Shown here piece by piece: positions 1 through 5,861 of a DNA stretch of 6,706 bases. The notes beneath the pieces are model-generated. The model was given only the letters and a program-made list of their open reading frames with translations, made no database searches and was not told the DNA's origin. The stretch's first letter is position 1. Every line of letters starts with the position of its first letter. The stretch covers positions 1-6,706 of the forward strand of contig JAGCXJ010000267.1 in the NCBI GenBank assembly GCA_017961385.1, given 5' to 3'. The DNA is from Lachnospiraceae bacterium (GTDB lineage: Bacteria; Bacillota; Clostridia; Lachnospirales; Lachnospiraceae). A program made the position numbers and the translations under genes.

Positions 1-2020
1 GCTTCTTTGCAAGCTTTTTATAAAGTATCTCCTTGATAAGAGAACTCTTTCCAGATCCCGATACACCCGTGACGCATGTCATGACTCCGAGAGGTATCTT
101 AACATCCACGTTTTTAAGATTGTTCTCTGCTGCCCCTTTGACTTCTAGCCATCCGTTTGGCTTTCTTCTGATATCCGGGACGGGTATGCTCTTTTTCCCG
201 GACAGATACTGTCCTGTTATTGATTCGGGAACATTCATGATATCGTCTGCAGTACCTACAGCCACAACCTCTCCGCCGTTGCTTCCTGCTCCCGGTCCTA
301 TATCCACTATCCAGTCCGCAGCATACATGGTATCCTCGTCATGCTCGACAACGATCAGCGTATTTCCAAGATCCCTTAGATGCTTAAGCGTTGCAAGAAG
401 CTTGTCGTTATCCCTCTGATGAAGGCCGATGCTTGGTTCGTCCAGTATGTAGCACACGCCAACAAGTCCCGAACCTATCTGTGTCGCGAGCCTTATTCGC
501 TGTGCTTCGCCGCCCGAAAGCGATGCCGTCGCTCTTGAAAGAGTCAGATAATCAAGACCGACATCCATCAAAAAGCCTACTCTTGCCTTTATCTCTTTTA
601 ATACCTGCTTTCCTATGATCTGCTGGTTCTTTGTAAGTTCAAGATTGTTAAGATATTCAAAAAGTGTCCCTACGGACATGGATGTTATATCATAGATATT
701 CTTATCATTTATTGTTACGGCAAGCGCCTCAGGCTTTAACCTCTTTCCGTTGCAGGCCTCGCAGGGAGATATATGCATATAGCCTTCGTATTCCTGCTTC
801 ATCGTTTCTGATGCGGTCTCGCGGTAGCGCTGCATCATGTTCTTTATAAGACCGTCAAAGGTGATGGGATATACGCCCTCTCCTCTCTGACCCTTGTAAT
901 GGACCTTTACTTCCCTTGTATTCTTTCCGTATATGATCAGATCCTGAACATCCTTTGAAAGCTTTTCAAAAGGCGTATCAAGAGAAAACCTGTACTCCTT
1001 CGCAAGTGCACTTAATACAGCATAGGTAAAGCTTCCCTCGGAATTTGATGACTGCCATCCCATGCATGATATCGCACCTTCATGGATGGAAAGGCTTCTG
1101 TCGGGTATCAAAAGCTCCGGAGAAAACTCCATTGTATATCCGAGTCCGAAGCATGCGGGACATGCACCGTACGGATTGTTGAACGAAAAGCTTCTCGGTT
1201 CTATCTCCTGGACACTTATTCCGCAGTCAGGACATGCAAGACTCTCGGAAAACTGCATAGTCTCGCCGTCAACTATGCTTATCTCTAACAGTCCTTCAGC
1301 CAGTCCAAGCGCAGTTTCAACGGAATCTGTCAGTCTTGACTTTATACCTTCCTTTATCGCAAGACGGTCTACAACTATCTCTATCGTATGCTTTATGTTC
1401 TTATCAAGCTTTATCTCTTCACTCAGATCATAAAGACTGCCGTCAACCCTTACTCTTGCAAAGCCGTTCTTTCTGGCTCTCTCCATCACCTTGGCATGTT
1501 CACCTTTTTTACCTCTTACAACAGGTGCCATTACCATGAATTTCGTGCCTTCAGGATTCTGCATGATGATATCGACCATCTGATCAACGGTCTGTCTTTC
1601 TATCTTCTTTCCGCAGTTAGGACAGTGCGGTATGCCGATCCTTGCAAACAGAAGCCTAAAGTGATCGTATATCTCTGTAACCGTCCCGACGGTGGATCTG
1701 GGATTTCTGTTAGTGGATTTCTGATCGATGGAGATAGCGGGAGAAAGCCCTTCTATCATCTCGACCTGAGGCTTTTCCATCTGTCCCAGAAACTGTCTTG
1801 CATATGAAGATATGGATTCCATATATCTTCTCTGACCTTCTGCATATATCGTGTCAAACGCTAGCGACGATTTGCCTGAGCCGGAAAGGCCGGTGAGCAC
1901 CACGAATTTATCCCTCGGTATATCTACATTTATATCCTTAAGATTGTGTTCTCTTGCTCCTCTTATGCGTATGTAATCCTTTGCGGATATCTTTATCGGT
2001 GTATCATCTAATCTATTCAT
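1..2020 (-). CDS. uvrA: UvrABC excinuclease subunit A (UvrA), C-terminus cut by window edge
   Basis: UvrA is the damage-sensing ABC-type ATPase of nucleotide excision repair: a dimer loads UvrB onto bulky DNA lesions in the cytoplasm. My translation of the minus strand from the ATG at 2020-2018 is open for 673 codons to the left edge. Visible parts are the first Walker A (GLSGSGKS, residues 44-51), the UvrB-binding region (about 130-250), the first zinc module (CPDC at 263-266 paired with CPAC at 287-290), the ABC signature LSGGEAQRIRLA (501-512), Walker B with ILDEPS (525-530), and the second Walker A (GVSGSGKS, 652-659). Family members have about 940 residues, so about 270 are missing, including the second zinc finger, second signature and second Walker B. 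The ATG lies inside the end of uvrB (8-nt overlap) with only a weak upstream GGA, which suggests translational coupling. The conserved family sequence begins near residue 14, which fits this start. No internal stop or frameshift was seen. Confidence 0.97.
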   Translation of the reverse strand, partial: MNRLDDTPIKISAKDYIRIRGAREHNLKDINVDIPRDKFVVLTGLSGSGKSSLAFDTIYAEGQRRYMESISSYARQFLGQMEKPQVEMIEGLSPAISIDQKSTNRNPRSTVGTVTEIYDHFRLLFARIGIPHCPNCGKKIERQTVDQMVDIIMQNPEGTKFMVMAPVVRGKKGEHAKVMERARKNGFARVRVDGSLYDLSEEIKLDKNIKHTIEIVVDRLAIKEGIKSRLTDSVETALGLAEGLLEISIVDGETMQFSESLACPDCGISVQEIEPRSFSFNNPYGACPACFGLGYTMEFSPELLIPDRSLSIHEGAISCMGWQSSNSEGSFTYAVLSALAKEYRFSLDTPFEKLSKDVQDLIIYGKNTREVKVHYKGQRGEGVYPITFDGLIKNMMQRYRETASETMKQEYEGYMHISPCEACNGKRLKPEALAVTINDKNIYDITSMSVGTLFEYLNNLELTKNQQIIGKQVLKEIKARVGFLMDVGLDYLTLSRATASLSGGEAQRIRLATQIGSGLVGVCYILDEPSIGLHQRDNDKLLATLKHLRDLGNTLIVVEHDEDTMYAADWIVDIGPGAGSNGGEVVAVGTADDIMNVPESITGQYLSGKKSIPVPDIRRKPNGWLEVKGAAENNLKNVDVKIPLGVMTCVTGVSGSGKSSLIKEILYKKLAKK

Positions 2021-3998
2021 CAAGATCATCCAGTGCTTTCTTAAGTTCTATCATCTTGTCTCTTAGCTCGGCCGCAGTCTCAAAATCAAGTTCAGCCGCA
2101 GCCTTTTTCATCTGCTTTTCTATCTTTTCTATAAGTTTGACAAGCTCATCCCTGCTCATTGATTCGGGATCCTTCTCAAATCTTAGCTGTTCCTGCTCTA
2201 TCTGTTTTGTTATGCTGATAAGATCCCTTACAGCCTTCTGTATCGTCTGAGGAGTGATGCCGTTATCCTGGTTGTACTTCATCTGGATGGCACGACGTCT
2301 GTTAGTCTCATCTATGGCCTCTTTCATGGAATCTGTCATGCTGTCGGCATACATTATAACATGACCTTCACTGTTTCGAGCAGCTCTTCCTATGGTCTGT
2401 ATCAGCGAAGTCTTTGATCTTAAGAAACCTTCCTTGTCTGCATCAAGTATCGCGACAAGAGTTATCTCGGGAATGTCAAGACCTTCTCTCAAGAGGTTGA
2501 TACCGACTAGGACATCAAAGACATCAAGTCTCATATCCCTTATGATCTGAGCTCTCTCGAGCGTATCTACATCGGCATGAAGATATCTCACCCTTATACC
2601 GACATCCTTTAAATAATCCGTCAGATCTTCGGCCATTCGCTTTGTGAGCGTTGTGATCATGACCTTGTGATTATTCTTTGTTTCCTTCTTTATCTCGCTG
2701 AGCAGATCGTCTATCTGACCCTCAACTGGACGGACACTCACCTCGGGATCTAAAAGTCCAGTAGGTCTTATTATCTGTTCCGCCCTTAAAAGCTCATGCT
2801 CATCCTCATATGTGTTCGGCGTTGCCGAAACAAAAAGCATCTGATCTATCTTGTCTTCAAACTCGCCGAAGTTAAGCGGTCTGTTGTCCAGAGCGGAAGG
2901 CAGTCTGAACCCGTAGTCAACCAGAACTCTCTTTCGTGATCTGTCGCCGGCATACATGCCTCCTATCTGAGGTATGGTTATATGCGATTCATCAACTATG
3001 ATCAGAAAATCATCGTCAAAATAATCCATAAGACACAAAGGAGTCGCTCCCGCAGGAAGGTTGTTGAGCGGTGCCGAATAGTTCTCTATTCCCGAACAGA
3101 ATCCGGTCTCTCTTAGCATCTCAAGATCAAAATTGGTCCTTTCAGCAATACGCTGAGCCTCTATGAGCTTATCCTCGGATTTAAAATATCTTATCCTTTC
3201 CTTAAGCTCCTCTTCGATCCTGTCACAGCCCTTCAGTATCTTTTCTCTCGGTATGACATAGTGAGATGCGGGGAATATCGCCACATGATCGAGCGTAGAT
3301 TTCATTTTTCCGCTCAGAGGATCCACTAGAGATATCCTGTCTATCTCGTCACCGAAGAATTCAACCCTGATAAGATCATCTCCGCCCTGGGCGGGATATA
3401 TCTCTATCAGGTCGCCTCTTACCCTGAATGTTGCTCTTTCTACATCCATCTCGTTCCTGTCATACTGGATGGCAATGAGTTCACGTATGACGTCATCTCT
3501 TTCCTTGTTCATTCCCGGGCGCAGAGATACTATCATCTCATGATATTCATCGGGACTTCCCAGTCCGTATATGCAGCTTACAGATGCAACGACTATGACA
3601 TCTCTTCTTTCCGATAATGATGCCGTAGCAGACAGTCTTAGTTTTTCTATCTCGTCATTTATAGAAGAATCCTTTGCGATATAAGTATCGGAAGACGGTA
3701 CATATGCCTCAGGCTGGTAATAATCATAGTAGGATACAAAATACTCTACCGCATTTTCCGGAAAGAATTCCTTCATCTCCCCGTAGAGCTGACCGGCAAG
3801 CGTCTTGTTGTGTGATATGATAAGAGTCGGCTTGTTAAGAGCTGCTATGACATTTGCCATAGTAAAAGTCTTTCCCGAACCAGTAACGCCAAGCAGGGTC
3901 TCAAACTGGTTTCCCTGTTTAAAACCCTCAACAAGTTCCTTTATTGCCTGAGGCTGGTCGCCTGTAGGCTTGTACTCTGAATGCAATCTAAAATCCAT
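2013..3998 (-). CDS. uvrB: UvrABC excinuclease subunit B (UvrB)
   Basis: UvrB is the damage-verifying helicase-like subunit of nucleotide excision repair; it receives the lesion from UvrA and then recruits UvrC for incision. Numbering from the ATG at 3998 (661 aa, the usual family length), the sequence shows the N-terminal PTGDQPQAI motif, Walker A GVTGSGKT (37-44), the beta-hairpin that clamps DNA (YDYYQPEAYVP, 91-101), the DESH Walker B box (336-339), SAT motif III (391-393), motif VI QTIGRAARN (534-542) and a C-terminal UVR domain (about 616-651) that contacts UvrC. A longer reading from a TTG at 4022 adds eight residues that are not family-like and has no ribosome binding site. The ATG has AGGA six bases upstream and yields the usual MDF-type N-terminus. 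All key motifs are intact. It is followed directly by uvrA, overlapping by 8 nt. Confidence 0.98.
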   Translation of the reverse strand: MDFRLHSEYKPTGDQPQAIKELVEGFKQGNQFETLLGVTGSGKTFTMANVIAALNKPTLIISHNKTLAGQLYGEMKEFFPENAVEYFVSYYDYYQPEAYVPSSDTYIAKDSSINDEIEKLRLSATASLSERRDVIVVASVSCIYGLGSPDEYHEMIVSLRPGMNKERDDVIRELIAIQYDRNEMDVERATFRVRGDLIEIYPAQGGDDLIRVEFFGDEIDRISLVDPLSGKMKSTLDHVAIFPASHYVIPREKILKGCDRIEEELKERIRYFKSEDKLIEAQRIAERTNFDLEMLRETGFCSGIENYSAPLNNLPAGATPLCLMDYFDDDFLIIVDESHITIPQIGGMYAGDRSRKRVLVDYGFRLPSALDNRPLNFGEFEDKIDQMLFVSATPNTYEDEHELLRAEQIIRPTGLLDPEVSVRPVEGQIDDLLSEIKKETKNNHKVMITTLTKRMAEDLTDYLKDVGIRVRYLHADVDTLERAQIIRDMRLDVFDVLVGINLLREGLDIPEITLVAILDADKEGFLRSKTSLIQTIGRAARNSEGHVIMYADSMTDSMKEAIDETNRRRAIQMKYNQDNGITPQTIQKAVRDLISITKQIEQEQLRFEKDPESMSRDELVKLIEKIEKQMKKAAAELDFETAAELRDKMIELKKALDDLDE

Positions 3999-4004
3999 CG
4001 GCTT

Positions 4005-4008
4005 TCCT
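4005..4008 (-). promoter_or_regulatory. Ribosome binding site deciding the uvrB start
   Basis: On the minus strand AGGA (in the context TCAGGAAAG) sits six bases before the ATG at 3998. The upstream in-frame TTG at 4022 has no purine-rich motif in front of it, so this site favours the 661-residue form of UvrB. Confidence 0.7.
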
Positions 4009-4030
4009 GATCCGTATCCCAACTATACAG

Positions 4031-4059
4031 AATATATACCTTAGTCGCATATTTTTAAA
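4031..4059 (-). promoter_or_regulatory. Possible sigma-A type promoter for uvrB-uvrA
   Basis: In the 56-bp gap between the ycaQ-like gene and uvrB, the minus strand reads TTTAAA (4059-4054), a 17-base spacer, then TATATT (4036-4031). These match the -35 consensus at 4 of 6 bases and the -10 consensus at 5 of 6. Transcription would start near 4024, about 26 bases before the uvrB ATG. The -35 overlaps the stop codon of the upstream gene. The area is AT-rich, so a chance match is possible. I see no GAAC-N4-GTTC type LexA operator and no hairpin terminator in this gap, so read-through from upstream is also likely. Confidence 0.35.
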
Positions 4060-5260
4060 TACCATATTTGATCTCAACAGTCAAACAGTCATTAAAGGAT
4101 GCGAATCTCTTTAGGGTGCTCATAAGTTTTGCTTGAATCTTTTTGGTCAGGGAAACGCCTTCTTCCCACCACAGGCCCTTAACTGAGAGCACGCCTCTTT
4201 TCCTGTCGGGAATGACTTCTATCCTGCCCACAAATCTTTCCGAGTAGATGATCGGCAGTGTATAGTATCCGTATTTTCGCTTATTCGCGGGAGTATATAT
4301 CTCCCATGCATATTTAAAATCCCACAGAGCATATATGAGTGATTTATCCCACATGAGAGGATCTAGCGGAGCGATAAATGACATTCTAGGCTTAAGACTG
4401 GCCTTGCCCTCAAGGATAAGTCTCATCAGCTCATCATCCTCTTTGCGATAATAAAATGTCTGTTTTATCCCCTCAACACAGACGGGACATATCTTTCCTT
4501 CATCCGTAAGACAGGAAAGTATCTCTTTACGTTTAGAAGCATTGATATCTATACCTAAAAAAGCAGTGGAATTCTTATCCCATAAAAGCCCTACCGCGCC
4601 GATCCGTCTGAGCACGCGCCATCTTAAAACCTGTTCCTTGCTCTTTAATGGATTTTGGGCATTAAGGATCGATGCATCTATATGTCTTATAGCCAGGTCA
4701 TAGTATTTTCTGCTTCCGTTCTTATGATGGATGACAAGCTCTCCGTCAGTATACAGCTGTTCCAAAACAGATCTCGCAGCCTGTGATTTCTTATCCCAGT
4801 TCCCGCTCCAGTGCATTGATGAATGCCAGTATATCTCTCCTTTTATAGGAAGTTTATCACTGCAGACAGGACCGTTTTCCGCTATATGATCAAGAGCCTG
4901 CTTTTTAAGCTCTTCAAGGCCCTCAAAACTCATTCCGAGATCTTTGCTTCTTTCTCTGTAATCACTAAAATAAGGCCAGTCATCTACCGGCCATATGGAA
5001 AGCTCCTTATCGGCATAATCTATCAGTTTTCGATCCTTGTAGAGAAGTTCATTTAGCATCGACTTCTTAAATCCCCTGACACGTGACTGCAGAGTAAGTT
5101 CGGCATTCTTTCCGCAGACATCAACCGGATCGAACTGTATGCATCCTGCTTTGCGGATATAGTCGTATGCCCCTTCTTTTCCTGTAAAGCGATACGGGCC
5201 TATCAGACCCTGCTTTGACAGGATAAACTGTCTTGCCTGCTTTTTACTTATCGTTATCAT
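4055..5260 (-). CDS. YcaQ/AlkX-family winged-helix DNA glycosylase homologue (HTH_42, COG3214)
   Basis: This 401-residue cytoplasmic protein belongs to the HTH_42 (formerly DUF1006) family, which includes E. coli YcaQ/AlkX (about 410 aa), a glycosylase that unhooks alkylated bases and interstrand crosslinks, and Streptomyces AlkZ, which unhooks azinomycin crosslinks. It keeps the Q-hydrophobic-D catalytic motif of the YcaQ branch as Q42-F43-D44 within GCIQFDPVDV; AlkZ proteins have Q-x-Q instead. Other family marks are the tryptophan-rich middle (W90, W95, W145, W151, W155), IAPLDPLMWDK (296-306), and the C-terminal block EIYTPANKRKYGYYTLP (320-336). The ATG at 5260 has AAAGGGA six bases upstream, inside the end of the SAP gene (17-nt overlap), so the two are probably translationally coupled. 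uvrB follows after 56 bp. The family assignment is firm. Crosslink glycosylase activity is inferred from the motif and the uvrBA neighbourhood. Confidence 0.88.
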   Translation of the reverse strand: MITISKKQARQFILSKQGLIGPYRFTGKEGAYDYIRKAGCIQFDPVDVCGKNAELTLQSRVRGFKKSMLNELLYKDRKLIDYADKELSIWPVDDWPYFSDYRERSKDLGMSFEGLEELKKQALDHIAENGPVCSDKLPIKGEIYWHSSMHWSGNWDKKSQAARSVLEQLYTDGELVIHHKNGSRKYYDLAIRHIDASILNAQNPLKSKEQVLRWRVLRRIGAVGLLWDKNSTAFLGIDINASKRKEILSCLTDEGKICPVCVEGIKQTFYYRKEDDELMRLILEGKASLKPRMSFIAPLDPLMWDKSLIYALWDFKYAWEIYTPANKRKYGYYTLPIIYSERFVGRIEVIPDRKRGVLSVKGLWWEEGVSLTKKIQAKLMSTLKRFASFNDCLTVEIKYGI

Positions 5261-5861
5261 CTATGATCCCTTTATATCTTTCAAACAGTTGATGAGAATA
5301 CTCTTTTTTCATATCCGATTCGCGAACAATCTTCCAAAGCGCTGCTGCAGCCTTCAGCCTTTCATTATAGATCGCAGTCGCATCATCCGCACAGAAATCC
5401 TTTACGAATCTGTTCCACAAAAGAGCTGACCTGTCATACTTTGCATAAGTCTTTTTTCCGTAGTATATATCAAGAAGATCACCGAGCGTAAATGTGCGGT
5501 CATCACTTTCCTTTACAGCCTTGACTGTGGCGACCATGTCAACATTAAACCTGAAATTATCCTCTCCGGTTTCCTTTTTAAAGAATTCTCTGAACCTGTC
5601 GCCGAAAGTAAAACCGCACTCGATAATTCCGCTGTCTTTTGTCAGTTTGATATTTCTGTCATTAACTAAGGCCCTTTTCTTTTTTACAGGAAGGATCCTT
5701 TCTCCATTAAAGTACGCCTCTATGACTCTGTTAAGTTCGATCTTGCCTCCGTCGGCCCTAAGTCCTAAGCTCTTGCATATCTTTATGAGTTCTTCCCTGT
5801 ACCAGTAATATCTTGAGAACTCCTCATAGCTTTTTATTCTGTCAAATTCTGGTCTTTCCAT
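5244..5861 (-). CDS. SAP-domain protein, DUF6434-like C-terminal region
   Basis: This is a small, charged, soluble protein (205 aa from the ATG at 5861, 206 from the adjacent ATG at 5864). Residues about 18-53, with YYWYREELIKIC followed by a Gly-Gly turn and a KIELNRVIEAYF helix, look like a SAP/HeH helix-extended-helix, a fold that usually binds DNA or RNA. After a basic linker (KKKR, 61-64) comes a helical region with FREFFKKETG and FRFNVD (about 91-109), resembling what I recall as DUF6434. Two stretches (about 105-135 and 149-178) look like diverged copies of one unit. No catalytic motif, signal peptide or membrane segment is visible. AGGGAG at 5871-5866 is only 1 nt from the first ATG but 4 nt from the second, which favours 5861. 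The gene starts within the upstream stop (TGATG) and overlaps the glycosylase-like gene by 17 nt. A DNA-binding accessory role is inference; the function is unknown. Confidence 0.8.
   Translation of the reverse strand: MERPEFDRIKSYEEFSRYYWYREELIKICKSLGLRADGGKIELNRVIEAYFNGERILPVKKKRALVNDRNIKLTKDSGIIECGFTFGDRFREFFKKETGEDNFRFNVDMVATVKAVKESDDRTFTLGDLLDIYYGKKTYAKYDRSALLWNRFVKDFCADDATAIYNERLKAAAALWKIVRESDMKKEYSHQLFERYKGIIDDNDK
5267..5273 (-). promoter_or_regulatory. Ribosome binding site of the ycaQ-like gene
   Basis: AAAGGGA on the minus strand lies six bases before the ATG at 5260 and within the last codons of the SAP-domain gene. It supports this start and an overlapping, coupled arrangement. 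Confidence 0.65.

Noticed and set aside
1610..1627. CPNC (residues 133-136) of UvrA as an extra zinc finger
   Set aside because: It is an unpaired CxxC at the start of the UvrB-binding domain, and similar sequences occur in other UvrA proteins. The real first zinc module is formed by 263/266 and 287/290.
33..1807. Several plus-strand open frames of 60-140 codons opposite uvrA
   Set aside because: They lie wholly antisense to a conserved uvrA sequence, have low-complexity Ser/Leu-rich products, and lack ribosome binding sites and recognisable domains.
3999..4022. TTG start at 4022 giving a 669-residue UvrB
   Set aside because: The extra eight residues do not look like a UvrB N-terminus, no ribosome binding site precedes the TTG, and the likely transcription start is nearly on top of it. 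The ATG at 3998 has AGGA at good spacing.
3999..4054. Rho-independent terminator between the ycaQ-like gene and uvrB
   Set aside because: The gap is AT-rich but has no stable GC stem followed by a T run in the transcribed direction.
4475..4490. CPVC (residues 258-261) in the YcaQ-like protein as a zinc site
   Set aside because: There is a single CxxC with no second pair at a suitable distance, in a strand where relatives usually have non-cysteine residues. Metal binding is not supported.
5494..5808. A 104-codon Ser/Leu-rich plus-strand open frame
   Set aside because: It is a reverse-strand shadow of the SAP-domain gene. The hydrophobic look comes from complements of Lys/Glu codons, not from a membrane protein.
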